The position numbers were made by a program, and so were the translations under genes. The notes below the pieces were generated by a model. It made no database searches, had not been told where the DNA came from, and saw only the letters and a list, made by a program, of their open reading frames with translations. A DNA stretch of 64,000 bases, from positions 1 through 64,000 of the forward strand of contig NZ_JAWDIE010000002.1 in NCBI RefSeq assembly GCF_037688875.1, written 5' to 3'. Numbering within the stretch: the stretch's first letter is position 1; every line of letters starts with the position of its first letter. Shown here in pieces: positions 33,172 to 42,186 of the stretch. The DNA is from Amphibiibacter pelophylacis. GTDB taxonomy: Bacteria > Pseudomonadota > Gammaproteobacteria > Burkholderiales > Burkholderiaceae_C.

Positions 33172-34092
33172 ATGAACTCCCCTTCTCTCCCGTCCAAAGT
33201 GGGCGTCATTGGTCTGGGTGCCATGGGCGCTGGTATAGCCAGAACGCTGCGCCAGCGTGGGCATGAAGTGCATGTTTGCGATATTCGGCCCGAGGCTGCA
33301 GAAGCATTTGCGCGTGAAGGCGGTGTGGCCTGCGCATCGCCACTGGAAGTAGCCAGCCAGTGCCAGATCGTTATCTCGGTCGTGATCAATGCTGCCCAGA
33401 CCGAAGCTGTGCTGTTTGGGGACCAAGGCGCTGCTGCTGGCATGGCCGAAGGCAGCACCTTCATCATGTGTTCGACAGTCGCTCCCGGCTGGTCAGAATC
33501 GATGGAGACACGGCTGCTGGAACTGGGAATCCATTACATTGACGCCCCTATATCGGGCGGCGCTGCCAAAGCTGCATCGGGTCAGATGACGATGATGACT
33601 TCCGCCCGGCCCGAGGCCTATGCTGCCGCCGGACGCGTTCTGGACGACATGGCAGGCAAGGTCTATCGGCTGGGTAACCGGGCTGGCGTCGGTAGCAAGG
33701 TCAAGATCATCAACCAGCTCTTGGCGGGTGTGCACATTGCCGCCGCCGCAGAGGCCATGGCTCTTGGCTTGCGTGAGGGGGTTGATGCTGCCTCCCTCTA
33801 TGAAGTCATTACCCACAGCGCAGGCAACAGCTGGATGTTCGAAAACCGCATGGCCCACGTGCTGGCGGCCGATTACACGCCACTGTCGGCCGTGGATATT
33901 TTCGTCAAGGATCTGGGTCTGGTGCTTGACACCGCACGCGCAAGCAAATTTCCGTTGCCGCTGTCTGCCACGGCGCACCAGATGTTCATGCAGGCCTCCA
34001 GCGCTGGTTTTGGCCGCGAAGATGACAGCGCGGTGATTAAAATCTTTCCCGGTATCGATCTTCCCGGCACTCCGCCTCAGGAGCACTCATGA
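33172..34092 (+). CDS. ltnD: Beta-hydroxyacid dehydrogenase, L-threonate dehydrogenase (LtnD) type
   Basis: This 306-residue NAD-dependent enzyme is expected to oxidise L-threonate at C2 to 2-oxo-tetronate. The Rossmann motif GLGAMGAGIA is at 14-23, the substrate-binding signature DAPISGGAAKAASGQMTMM follows at about 123-141, and the catalytic Lys lies in VGSKVKIINQLL. The C-terminal helical domain includes DIFVKDLGLVLDTA. The ATG at 33172 has AAAGG at good distance; an in-frame ATG six bases upstream is too close to it. It overlaps otnK by 4 bases. A tartronate semialdehyde reductase or 3-hydroxyisobutyrate dehydrogenase role is less likely in this context. Confidence 0.85.
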   Translation: MNSPSLPSKVGVIGLGAMGAGIARTLRQRGHEVHVCDIRPEAAEAFAREGGVACASPLEVASQCQIVISVVINAAQTEAVLFGDQGAAAGMAEGSTFIMCSTVAPGWSESMETRLLELGIHYIDAPISGGAAKAASGQMTMMTSARPEAYAAAGRVLDDMAGKVYRLGNRAGVGSKVKIINQLLAGVHIAAAAEAMALGLREGVDAASLYEVITHSAGNSWMFENRMAHVLAADYTPLSAVDIFVKDLGLVLDTARASKFPLPLSATAHQMFMQASSAGFGREDDSAVIKIFPGIDLPGTPPQEHS

Positions 34093-35381
34093 TCCCCATC
34101 CACCTCGGCTGCATCGCCGACGACTTCACCGGCGCCACAGACCTCGCCAACAATCTCGTCCGCGCGGGCATGCGCGTGCTGCAGACTCAAGGCGTGCCGA
34201 CCGCGCAGGCACTGGCGCAGATGGACTTGCAGGTCGATGCCATCGTCGTCGCGCTGAAATCGCGCACCATCCCAGCCGATCAGGCCGTGGCCCAGTCGCT
34301 GCAGGCGCTGCGCTGGCTGCAGGAGCGCGGCGCAAAGCAGTTCTATTTCAAATACTGCTCGACCTTTGACAGCACGCCGGCCGGCAACATCGGCCCGGTC
34401 GCGGATGCGCTGATGCAGGCGCTGGGCACGGATTTCACCGTGGCCACACCCGCTTTCCCCGACAACCACCGCACGGTGTTCAAGGGCTATCTGTACGTGG
34501 GCGACGTGCTGCTGAGCGAAAGCGGCATGCGCAATCACCCGCTCACGCCCATGACAGACCCCAACCTGGTGCGCGTGCTCCAGGCGCAGACGCACAGCAA
34601 GGTGGGCCTGGTCGATTACCGCAGCGTCAGCCAGGGCGCCGATGCGGTGCGGGCGCGCATCGGCGAACTGCGCCAGGCGGGCGTGCGCATGGCGGTGGTC
34701 GATGCGCTGTCCAATGAAGATCTGGTGCGCATGGGTCCGGCGCTGGCCGACCTGCCGCTGCTCACCGGCGGATCGGGCCTGGCGATCGGCCTGCCCGCCA
34801 ATTTCGGCATCCAGCCTTCCAGCCAGGCGGCGGCATTACCTCCGGCCCAGGGGCGACGCGCCATCGTGTCGGGCAGCTGCTCGGAGGCGACCAACCGCCA
34901 GGTGGCCGAATTCATCGCCGCTGGCGGCCAGGCGCTGGCGCTGGACCCGCTGCGCATGGCTGAAGGCGAAGGCGTGGTGGCCCAGGCGCTGGCCTGGGCG
35001 CAGCAGCATCTGGACCGCCAACCGCAGCAGCCCGTGCTGATTTATTCCACCGCGCCGCCCGACGCCGTCAAGGCCATCCAGGCCAGGCTGGGCGTCGAGG
35101 CGGCCGGGCACCTGGTCGAGAACACGCTGGCGCAGATCGCCTGCGGTCTGGTCGCGGGCGGCGTGCAGCAGCTGATTGTTGCTGGGGGCGAAACGTCCGG
35201 CGCCTGCGTGCTGGCGCTGGATCTGGCGCACCTGCGCATCGGCGGGCAGATCGATCCTGGCGTGCCCTGGTGCCATAGCGTGTCGGCCCAGGCGCCGCAC
35301 GGCCTGCACATTGCCCTGAAATCGGGCAACTTCGGAACCCCCGATTTCTTCGGCAAAGCCTGGCAGGCCCTGGCGACATGA
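34089..35381 (+). CDS. otnK: 3-oxo-tetronate kinase (DUF1537 family)
   Basis: This 430-residue kinase of the four-carbon acid sugar kinase family phosphorylates 3-oxo-tetronate at O4. The N-terminal domain starts CIADDFTGATDLANNL (about 8-23), with CSTFDSTPAGNIGPVADAL and AFPDNHRTVFKGYLYVGD for substrate binding. The C-terminal nucleotide-binding domain begins near RRAIVSGSCSEATNRQVAEF and contains VAGGETSGACV. It is coupled by 4-base overlaps to ltnD upstream and otnC downstream. Codon use returns to the high-GC style of the chromosome here, unlike the two genes before it. Confidence 0.9.
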   Translation: MIPIHLGCIADDFTGATDLANNLVRAGMRVLQTQGVPTAQALAQMDLQVDAIVVALKSRTIPADQAVAQSLQALRWLQERGAKQFYFKYCSTFDSTPAGNIGPVADALMQALGTDFTVATPAFPDNHRTVFKGYLYVGDVLLSESGMRNHPLTPMTDPNLVRVLQAQTHSKVGLVDYRSVSQGADAVRARIGELRQAGVRMAVVDALSNEDLVRMGPALADLPLLTGGSGLAIGLPANFGIQPSSQAAALPPAQGRRAIVSGSCSEATNRQVAEFIAAGGQALALDPLRMAEGEGVVAQALAWAQQHLDRQPQQPVLIYSTAPPDAVKAIQARLGVEAAGHLVENTLAQIACGLVAGGVQQLIVAGGETSGACVLALDLAHLRIGGQIDPGVPWCHSVSAQAPHGLHIALKSGNFGTPDFFGKAWQALAT

Positions 35382-36124
35382 GCGCCCTGCCCCCTGCCCC
35401 CACCGCCCCTGCTGTGATCAGCGAAGATCAGGCCCGCGCGGACATCTGCGCTGTCGGCCGCAGCCTGTTTGAGCGCGGGTACGTCCACGCCACGGCGGGC
35501 AACATCAGCGTGCGACTGCCCGACGGCGGCTTTCTGATGACGCCGACCGACGCCTGCCTGGGCCGCCTCGTTCCCGATCGTCTGGCGCGCATCGCGCCCG
35601 ATGGCCAGCAGGTGTCGGGCGACCGCGCCAGCAAGACGCTGGTGCTGCACCGGCGCATTTACGCGGCCACGGCCGACACCGCGCGCCCGGCGGGCTGCGT
35701 CATCCACACGCACAGCACGCATCTGGTGGCGGCATCGCTGGCGCAGTCTGGAGCGCTGGCCGAGCAGCCCGAGGGCGCTGCGGCGCCCGATCTTCTGCCG
35801 CCGATCACGCCCTATTTCGTCATGAAAGTCGGCCATGTGCCGCACATCGCCTACCGCCGCCCCGGCGCGCCGCAGGCCGCGGATGCGGTCGAAGCGGCCA
35901 TCGCTGCGCATCACGCTGCGGAGCACCCGATCGCTGCCGTGATGCTGGCGCGGCTGGGGCCCAATGTGTGGCACAGCCACCTTTTTGAAGCCATGGCCCT
36001 GCTCGAAGAGCTGGAAGAAACCGCCCGCCTGTGGCTGCTGGGCCAGTCGCTGGCCACGCCCCCTGATCCTTTAGACCCCGACCAGATCGCCGAGCTGCGC
36101 CAGCAGTTTGGCGCGCACTGGTAA
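35378..36124 (+). CDS. otnC: 3-oxo-tetronate 4-phosphate decarboxylase (class II aldolase family)
   Basis: This 248-residue metal enzyme turns 3-oxo-tetronate 4-phosphate into dihydroxyacetone phosphate and CO2. Family motifs are FERGYVHATAGNISVRLPDG, LMTPTDACLGRL, and the metal-binding HTHSTHLVAAS with a further His in PNVWHSHLFEAMALLEELEE. Acidic and basic residues for phosphate binding lie near SGDRASKTLVLHRRIY. It starts in the otnK stop codon (ATGA). A rhamnulose- or fuculose-phosphate aldolase role is unlikely given the neighbours. Confidence 0.9.
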   Translation: MSALPPAPTAPAVISEDQARADICAVGRSLFERGYVHATAGNISVRLPDGGFLMTPTDACLGRLVPDRLARIAPDGQQVSGDRASKTLVLHRRIYAATADTARPAGCVIHTHSTHLVAASLAQSGALAEQPEGAAAPDLLPPITPYFVMKVGHVPHIAYRRPGAPQAADAVEAAIAAHHAAEHPIAAVMLARLGPNVWHSHLFEAMALLEELEETARLWLLGQSLATPPDPLDPDQIAELRQQFGAHW

Positions 36125-36171
36125 CCCCCAAAACCCCAAAATCCCCCGAAGATTCCCCTGCAAGGACCGCC

Positions 36172-36984
36172 ATGCCCCGCTTTGCCGCCAACCTGTCCAT
36201 GCTCTACAACGAGGTGGATTTCCTGCAGCGTTTTGCCGCCGCCGCCAGCGATGGCTTTACGGCAGTCGAATATCTTTTCCCCTACGAGCACGCGCCCGAG
36301 GTTCTGGCGGCCGAGCTGTCCGTCCACAAACTGCAGCAGGTGCTGTTCAACGCCCCGCCGGGCGACTGGGCGGCGGGAGAGCGCGGCATCGCCTGCCTGC
36401 CGGGGCGCCAGGCCGAGTTCCGCGACGGCATTGCCCGGGCGCTGGACTACGCCGCTGCCCTGCACTGCCCGCGCGTTCATGTCATGGCGGGCCTGATCCC
36501 GCTGGACCAAAGCGCGCAAGAGGTGCGCCAGACCTACATCGCCAACCTGCGCTTTGCGGGCGAAGCGGCGGCACGCCAGGGCGTCAATATCCTGATCGAG
36601 CCGATTAATGGGCGCGACATGCCGGGGTTTTTCCTGTCCCGCCAGGATCAGGCGCATGTGCTGGTGGCCGAAATCGGTCTGGACAACGTCCAGGTGCAGA
36701 TGGATCTGTACCACGCGCAGATCGTCGAAGGCGATCTGTCCATGAAGCTGCGCCAGTACCTGCCCACCGGCCGCGTCGGCCACCTGCAGATCGCCGGTGT
36801 GCCGCAGCGCCACGAGCCCGATCTGGGCGAAGTCAACTTCAGCCACCTCTTCAATGTGATCGACGAGCTGGGTTTTGACGGCTGGATCGGCTGCGAATAC
36901 CGCCCTGCGCGGGGTACCGCACCGCACGCCACGCGCGACGGCCTGGGCTGGCTGCAGCCGTGGGTGACTGGAAATGCCACATGA
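36172..36984 (+). CDS. otnI: 2-oxo-tetronate isomerase (hydroxypyruvate isomerase family)
   Basis: This 270-residue TIM-barrel isomerase converts 2-oxo-tetronate to 3-oxo-tetronate. It has the family start RFAANLSMLYNEVDFLQRF, the metal-site residues in LIEPINGRDMPGFFLSR, VQMDLYHAQIVEGDL, GHLQIAGVPQRHEPDLGEVN and GWIGCEYRP. These Glu, Asp and His positions match the Hyi/OtnI group. It follows otnC after 47 bases with an AAGGA-type site, and its stop overlaps the start of the exported hydrolase gene by 4 bases. Confidence 0.88.
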   Translation: MPRFAANLSMLYNEVDFLQRFAAAASDGFTAVEYLFPYEHAPEVLAAELSVHKLQQVLFNAPPGDWAAGERGIACLPGRQAEFRDGIARALDYAAALHCPRVHVMAGLIPLDQSAQEVRQTYIANLRFAGEAAARQGVNILIEPINGRDMPGFFLSRQDQAHVLVAEIGLDNVQVQMDLYHAQIVEGDLSMKLRQYLPTGRVGHLQIAGVPQRHEPDLGEVNFSHLFNVIDELGFDGWIGCEYRPARGTAPHATRDGLGWLQPWVTGNAT

Positions 36985-38069
36985 AGCTTTTGAATTACAC
37001 CAAGATGATGGTGCTGGGAGTTGGCATCCTGGTGGTATTGCCTGCCCAGGCTCAGGTCCCGGAGGCAGCAGTTGAACCAGCGATGGCCAAGTTGGAGGCA
37101 GATGGCCCCAAGCTGGAGCAGATTCAGATGCAGCAACACACTTGGGTGGCGCGCAACTTCCGGTTTCACACCGATGAGCTATTACCCGAGCTTAAGCTGT
37201 TTTATACAACGATTGGAAACCCAGAGGGAATTCCGGTACTGATTCTTCATGGAACCAATGGCTCAGGTCAGGCGCTTGCCAAAGGGCCTTTCGGTAAGAG
37301 TCTGTTTGGGCCGGGGGATCCTCTTGACGCCCGATACTACTACAGTATTTTGCCTGATGGCTTGGGTACAGGCGGCTCAAGCAAGCCCTCAGACGGGCTG
37401 GCTGACCACTTTCCTGCCTACAACTATAGCGACATGGTAGAGGCTCAGTATCGTCTTCTGACGCAAGGTCTGAAACTGAATCACGTCCGCCTTGTGATGG
37501 GCTTTTCTATGGGAGGAATGCATACCTGGATGTGGGCAAGCCAGCACCCGGATTTCATGGACGCCATTGTGCCAATGGCAGCATTGCCTATGCCAATGTC
37601 GGGTCGAAACTGGATGTTGCGTCGTATGCTTGTGGAGGCCATCCGAAAAAATCCGGATAATCTCGGTTGGGCTTCGGCTTTTTACGCTTTAGCCAGCAAT
37701 GGGGGAAACCAGGGATTACAGTACTTGGCACCAAACACGGCAACGGCTGATGCTCTTGTGAGTCAAAGACTCAAAACACCGGTGAAAGCAGATGCCAACG
37801 ACACGCTGTACCAGTGGAATGCCAGCCGTGACTTCAATCCTGATCTGAGCACAATTCGTGCACAGATTCTGGTCATTAACTCAGCCGACGATGAGCGTAA
37901 TCCACCTGAGTTGAAGGCTGTTGAAGCAGCCCGCCGTAGACTGCCCCAGCTTCGGAGCCTTCTGATTCCTGCCAGTAGTGAAACCAAGGGGCATAGTACA
38001 GTGGGTGATTCACGCTGGTGGCGGAGTGATCTGGCGGAATTTATTAAAGATTTACCTGCATCACGCTGA
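36981..38069 (+). CDS. Exported alpha/beta hydrolase (MetX-like fold) inside the sugar-acid operon
   Basis: This 362-residue protein has a signal peptide (MKLLNYTKMMVLGVGILVV, cleavage after AQA). The fold is the alpha/beta hydrolase of the homoserine acetyltransferase superfamily: PVLILHGTNGSG for the oxyanion, nucleophile Ser176 in GFSMGG, Asp in INSADDERNPPE, and His in KGHSTVGDS. A periplasmic location excludes a methionine-pathway role. It overlaps otnI by 4 bases, so it belongs to the operon, but its GC is far below that of otnI and of the regulator after it. A lactonase or esterase that releases threonate from lactones or esters is a testable guess; the substrate is unknown. Confidence 0.8.
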   Translation: MKLLNYTKMMVLGVGILVVLPAQAQVPEAAVEPAMAKLEADGPKLEQIQMQQHTWVARNFRFHTDELLPELKLFYTTIGNPEGIPVLILHGTNGSGQALAKGPFGKSLFGPGDPLDARYYYSILPDGLGTGGSSKPSDGLADHFPAYNYSDMVEAQYRLLTQGLKLNHVRLVMGFSMGGMHTWMWASQHPDFMDAIVPMAALPMPMSGRNWMLRRMLVEAIRKNPDNLGWASAFYALASNGGNQGLQYLAPNTATADALVSQRLKTPVKADANDTLYQWNASRDFNPDLSTIRAQILVINSADDERNPPELKAVEAARRRLPQLRSLLIPASSETKGHSTVGDSRWWRSDLAEFIKDLPASR

Positions 38070-38112
38070 TGGTTCAGAGAAAGCATGAGTTCTTTAACAG
38101 GTTAAAAATACC

Positions 38113-38841
38113 ATGTCTCTTGACCTCCCCACCCCGCCGCTGGCCATCCGCCTGGCCGAGCAGGTGGCTGATCTGCTGGAAGCGGAGATCCGCTGCGGGC
38201 GCCTGAGCGCGGGTGAAAAGCTGCCCACCGAGCGCCTGCTGGCCGCGCAGATGGGCGTGAGCCGCACGGTGCTGCGCGAGGCGGTGTCGCGGCTGAAATC
38301 AGCGGGGCTGCTGGAATCGCGTCAGGGCAGCGGCGTTTATGTGCTGCAGCCGGGCTTTGTGCCGTTGCAGTTTGACCGCGCGGGCAGCAGCTCGCTGCAG
38401 GCGGTGCTGCAGATCATCGAGCTGCGCCGGGGCATCGAGGCCGAGGTGGCCGCCTTGGCCGCCCAGCGCCGCACGGATGCTGATGTGGACGACATCCGCG
38501 CCGCCATGGCGGCCATCGTTGCGGCGGTGGACCAGGGCGGCGACGGCGTGCGCGAGGACGTGCAGTTCCACCGCCGCATCGCACAGGCGGCAGCCAACCC
38601 CTACATGGTGCATACGCTGGATTACCTGGCGCAGTTCCTGCACGAGGCCACGCGCTGCACCCGCGCCAACGAGGCGCGCGACAGCCGCCTGATGCAGGAC
38701 GTGATCGACGAGCACGAAGCCATCATCGCCGCCATCGCCGCCGGTGACGCCGCCGCCGCCCGTCAGGCCGCCGCGCAGCACATGCGCAATGCCGCCGGGC
38801 GCATCGGCCAGACGGGCACGCCGGGTCTCAGCCCGGGATGA
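38113..38841 (+). CDS. FadR-subfamily GntR transcriptional regulator
   Basis: This 242-residue regulator has an N-terminal winged helix (about 10-75) containing LPTERLLAAQMGVSRTVLRE and GLLESRQGSGVYV. The C-terminal FCD ligand-binding domain has all-helical metal/ligand residues in ELRRGIEAEVAALAA, DVQFHRRIAQAAANPY and DEHEAIIAAIAAGD. It is the likely local repressor of the operon, relieved by a sugar acid or its oxo form. It lies 43 bases after the hydrolase gene with only a weak ribosome site (AGG, 12 bases away). The Gly/Ser/Pro tail is not conserved. Confidence 0.88.
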   Translation: MSLDLPTPPLAIRLAEQVADLLEAEIRCGRLSAGEKLPTERLLAAQMGVSRTVLREAVSRLKSAGLLESRQGSGVYVLQPGFVPLQFDRAGSSSLQAVLQIIELRRGIEAEVAALAAQRRTDADVDDIRAAMAAIVAAVDQGGDGVREDVQFHRRIAQAAANPYMVHTLDYLAQFLHEATRCTRANEARDSRLMQDVIDEHEAIIAAIAAGDAAAARQAAAQHMRNAAGRIGQTGTPGLSPG

Positions 38842-38899
38842 CAGGGTGGCGGCCGCGAGTCACGCTATGCTGGCGGCCCGACCCTTCCGGAACCGCCGC

Positions 38900-39196
38900 A
38901 TGACAGCCTCCCCGACTTCTCTCCCGACCGATTTCCCCACCGCCGCGCAGATCGACGCCATCCTGCGCCAGGCGCTGCAGCCCACGCGGCTGACCGTGCT
39001 GGACGACAGCGCCGCGCACGCGGGCCATGCCGGAGCCAACGGCACGGGCGCGGGCACGCACTTTCGCGTGCAGATCGCCGCGCCCGGGCTGGATGCCCTG
39101 CCGCGCGTCGCCCGCCACCGCCGCATCTATGCCGCGCTGGAAGCGGCCGGCTGCAGCGGCTGGCACGCGCTGGCCATCGAGGTGCTGCCCGGCTGA
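38900..39196 (+). CDS. BolA-family protein
   Basis: This 98-residue protein begins with an extra Thr/Pro/Ser stretch, then IDAILRQALQPTRLTVLDDS, HFRVQIAAPGLDALPRVARH and RRIYAALEAAGCSGWHALAIEVLPG. The C-terminal helix with RHRRIYAAL and the HALAIEV strand define the BolA fold. The loop AGHAGANGTGAGTHF is where BolA proteins carry His or Cys ligands for a shared iron-sulfur cluster with glutaredoxins. It is a single gene in the same direction as the regulator upstream. The role in iron-sulfur or stress physiology is from the family only. Confidence 0.85.
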   Translation: MTASPTSLPTDFPTAAQIDAILRQALQPTRLTVLDDSAAHAGHAGANGTGAGTHFRVQIAAPGLDALPRVARHRRIYAALEAAGCSGWHALAIEVLPG

Positions 39197-39228
39197 TCGC
39201 GCGATCGCTGCGCTGCGGCCTGGCCCGC

Positions 39229-41943
39229 TCACTGCCAGCCGTAGCGCCGCACGTAAAAGCCCTTCATGGCCTGCGTCAGGGCAACGTAGGCCAGCAGGAT
39301 CAGCGGCAGGAGGGCGAAGTACAGCGGCGGCAGCGCCTGCAGCTTGAAGTAGTGCGCCAGCGGCCCCATCGGCAGGAAGATGCCGATGGCCATGATCAGC
39401 GCCGTCATCGCCATCAGCGGGGCCGAGGCGCGGCTTTGCAGGAAGGGGATTTTGGGCGTGCGGATCATGTGAACCACCAGCGTCTGCGTCAGCAGCCCGA
39501 CGACAAACCAGCCCGACTGGAACAGCGTCTGGTGCGCGGGCGTGTTCGCGCCAAAGACAAACCACATCAGCGCGAAGGTGGTGATGTCGAACACCGAGCT
39601 GATCGGCCCGAAAAACACCATGAAGCGCCCCACTTCGCCCGGCTGCCAGTGCTGGGGGCGGCGCAGCAGCTCGTCGTCCACGTTGTCGAAAGGCACGGCG
39701 ATCTGCGAGACGTCGTACAGCAGGTTCTGCACCAGCAGGTGCATGGGCAGCATGGGCAGGAAGGGGATGAAGGCCGAGGCCACCAGCACCGAAAAGACGT
39801 TGCCGAAATTGGAGCTGGCCGTCATCTTGATGTACTTGAGCATGTTGGCGAAGGTGCGCCGCCCTTCCAGCACGCCCTCTTCCAGCACCATCAGGCTTTT
39901 TTCCAGCAGGATGATGTCGGCGGCTTCCTTGGCGATGTCCACCGCCGTGTCCACCGAGATGCCGATGTCGGCCGCGCGCAGCGCCGGGGCGTCGTTGATG
40001 CCGTCGCCCATGAAGCCCACGACGTGGCCGCCCGCCTTGAGCCGCCGCACGATGCGCTCCTTGTGCGCCGGGCTCAGGCGCGCAAAGACGTTGTGCGTCT
40101 CGACCGCCGCCGCCAGTTCGGCGTCGTCCATGCGCTCGATGTCGTCGCCCAGCAGCAGGCCCTGCTGCTCGAGACCCACTTCGCGGCAGATTTTGGCCGT
40201 GACGCGGCCGTTGTCGCCCGTCAGCACCTTGACCGCCACGCCGTGCTGCGCCAGCGCCTTGAGCGCCGCAGCAGTCGATTCCTTGGGCGGGTCAAGGAAG
40301 GCGACGTAGCCCGTCAGGGTCAGGCCGCACTCGTCGGCGACGCCGTAGGTGTCCTGCGTGGGCGGGACTTCCTTCATGGCCACCGCGACCACGCGCAGGC
40401 CTTCTTCGTTGAGATCGTCGGTGACCTGGCGGATGCGCGCGAGCAGCTGCGGCGTCAGTGCCTCGGTCTGGTCGCCGTGGCGCACCTGCGTGCACACGGC
40501 CAGGATCTCGTCCACCGCGCCCTTGCAGATCAGCTCGTGGTGGTCGTCGCGCTCGCTCACCACCACCGACATGCGCCGCCGGTTGAAATCGAAGGGAATC
40601 TCGTCCACCTTGCGGTAGTTGCGCGCGGGCTGCAGCTCGCGGTGGACTTCGGCGTGCTCGAGCACAGCCACATCCAGCAGGTTTTTCAGGCCGGTCTGGT
40701 AGTAGCTGTTGAGGTAGGCCATGTCCAGCACCTCGTCGGCTTCTTCGCCCCAGACATCGACGTGGCGCGCCAGAAAAATCCGGTCCTGCGTCAGCGTGCC
40801 GGTCTTGTCGGTGCACAGCACGTCCATGGCGCCGAAGTTCTGGATGGCGTCCAGGCGCTTGACGATGACCTTGCGCCGCGACAGGATCACCGCGCCCTTG
40901 GCCAGCGTCGAGGTGACGATCATGGGCAGCATCTCGGGCGTCAGGCCCACGGCGATGGACAGCGCGAACAGCAGCGCCTCCATCCAGTCTCCCTTGGTGT
41001 AGCCGTTGATGAAAAGCACCAGCGGCGCCATCACCGCCATGAAGCGGATCAGCAGCCAGCTGACCGTGTTCACGCCCGACTGGAAGGCCGTGGGCGCGCG
41101 GTCGGTGGCCGTGACGCGGGCCGCCAGAGCGCCAAAATACGTCGCATTGCCCGTGGCCAGCACCACCGCCGTCGCCGCGCCGGAGACCACGTTGGTGCCC
41201 ATGAAAAGGAGGTTGTCCAGCGCCACCGGATTGACCACGCTGGCGTCGCGCTGGGTGGCAAACTTTTCGACCGGCATCGATTCGCCCGTCATCGCGGCCT
41301 GCGCCACAAACAGGTCCTTGGCGCCCAGCACGCGGCAGTCGGCCGGGATCATGTCGCCCGCCGACAGGTGGATCACGTCGCCCGGCACCAGCTGCACGAT
41401 AGGCACTTCAGCCGCCCGCACCTGGCCCGGACGCAGCACGCTGGCGGTGTTGCTGACCAGGGCCTTGAGCGCATCGGCGGCTTTGCTGGCGCGCGCTTCC
41501 TGCCAGAAGCGCAGCAGCGTGGACAGCACGACCATGGTGCCGATCACCGTGGTGGCCTTCATGTCGTCGGTCAGGAAAGAGACCAGCGCCAGCAGCGTCA
41601 GCAGCAGGTTGAAGGGGTTGCGGTACGACAGCCACAGGTGCTGGCGCCAGGACAGCGGCTTCTCATGCTCGATCTCGTTGGGGCCGGTGCGCTCGCGCAC
41701 CTGGTCGGCCTGCGCCTGGCTCAGGCCATCGCTGTGGCTGTCCAGCCTGAACAGCAGCGCGGCCGGATCGCTGTGGGCGGCTTCGACCAGGCTGTGGCTG
41801 AGTGTCTGCGGCAGTTCGCGGCCGATGCCGCCAGCGTCCGTCTGCGGCAGGCTGTCCAGCAGCGCCAGGCGCCGGAAATGCCGCCCGATGCGGCGCGTGC
41901 GCAGAAAGCCTGCGAAGAACTCTTTCAGGAGCGTGAAATTCAT
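39229..41943 (-). CDS. mgtA: Mg2+-importing P-type ATPase (MgtA/MgtB)
   Basis: This is a P3B-type pump of 904 residues in the inner membrane. Residue order: N-terminal basic region, LTPEMLPMIV in TM4 (the family's ion site), phosphorylation motif DKTGTLT at 379-385, actuator motif TGES at about 219, KGAVDEI in the nucleotide domain, and hinge GDGINDAPAL. The C-terminal membrane block includes QNLLYDVSQIAVPFDNVD, typical of Mg2+ ATPases. The ATG at 41943 has GGAG upstream; a frame open to 42033 adds residues from the leader. A leader of about 240 bases precedes it, suggesting RNA-level control. Confidence 0.95.
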   Translation of the reverse strand: MNFTLLKEFFAGFLRTRRIGRHFRRLALLDSLPQTDAGGIGRELPQTLSHSLVEAAHSDPAALLFRLDSHSDGLSQAQADQVRERTGPNEIEHEKPLSWRQHLWLSYRNPFNLLLTLLALVSFLTDDMKATTVIGTMVVLSTLLRFWQEARASKAADALKALVSNTASVLRPGQVRAAEVPIVQLVPGDVIHLSAGDMIPADCRVLGAKDLFVAQAAMTGESMPVEKFATQRDASVVNPVALDNLLFMGTNVVSGAATAVVLATGNATYFGALAARVTATDRAPTAFQSGVNTVSWLLIRFMAVMAPLVLFINGYTKGDWMEALLFALSIAVGLTPEMLPMIVTSTLAKGAVILSRRKVIVKRLDAIQNFGAMDVLCTDKTGTLTQDRIFLARHVDVWGEEADEVLDMAYLNSYYQTGLKNLLDVAVLEHAEVHRELQPARNYRKVDEIPFDFNRRRMSVVVSERDDHHELICKGAVDEILAVCTQVRHGDQTEALTPQLLARIRQVTDDLNEEGLRVVAVAMKEVPPTQDTYGVADECGLTLTGYVAFLDPPKESTAAALKALAQHGVAVKVLTGDNGRVTAKICREVGLEQQGLLLGDDIERMDDAELAAAVETHNVFARLSPAHKERIVRRLKAGGHVVGFMGDGINDAPALRAADIGISVDTAVDIAKEAADIILLEKSLMVLEEGVLEGRRTFANMLKYIKMTASSNFGNVFSVLVASAFIPFLPMLPMHLLVQNLLYDVSQIAVPFDNVDDELLRRPQHWQPGEVGRFMVFFGPISSVFDITTFALMWFVFGANTPAHQTLFQSGWFVVGLLTQTLVVHMIRTPKIPFLQSRASAPLMAMTALIMAIGIFLPMGPLAHYFKLQALPPLYFALLPLILLAYVALTQAMKGFYVRRYGWQ

Positions 41944-42014
41944 GGCGTGACTCCGGCCAGCGGAACCCGGCGCGCCTGAACGGGACAGAAGTCCTGAAAA
42001 AAGGGGTTTATGGC

Positions 42015-42033
42015 GTGCAGCAGAACGCTGCAC
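42015..42033 (-). repeat. Hairpin in the mgtA leader
   Basis: On the minus strand GTGCAGC-GTTCT-GCTGCAC is a perfect 7-bp stem, followed 12 bases later by TTTTTT, and then about 50 bases to the mgtA ATG. The gap before the T-run makes it an imperfect terminator, but the arrangement suits an attenuator. Confidence 0.5.
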
Positions 42034-42186
42034 ACCGCCTGGCCACCTCCCGCTCCCGGCGGGATCGCGGCGGCCAGCAACAGCGGCGCCTTATCCGGCC
42101 TGGAGCATGCCGGTCACCGGGACCGGCCGACAACTCTCACTCGAACAAGGGCCCACAGGGGAACTCCGCTATTGATGAAGCGGCGG

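Noticed and set aside
36981..38069. Homoserine O-acetyltransferase (metX) label for the hydrolase
   Set aside because: The fold is shared, but the signal peptide and operon context do not fit a cytoplasmic methionine-pathway enzyme.
39195..39206. Palindrome GATCGCGCGATC between the BolA-family gene and mgtA
   Set aside because: Short palindromes of this base composition are expected by chance in GC-rich DNA, and it has no T-run to act as a terminator for either convergent gene.
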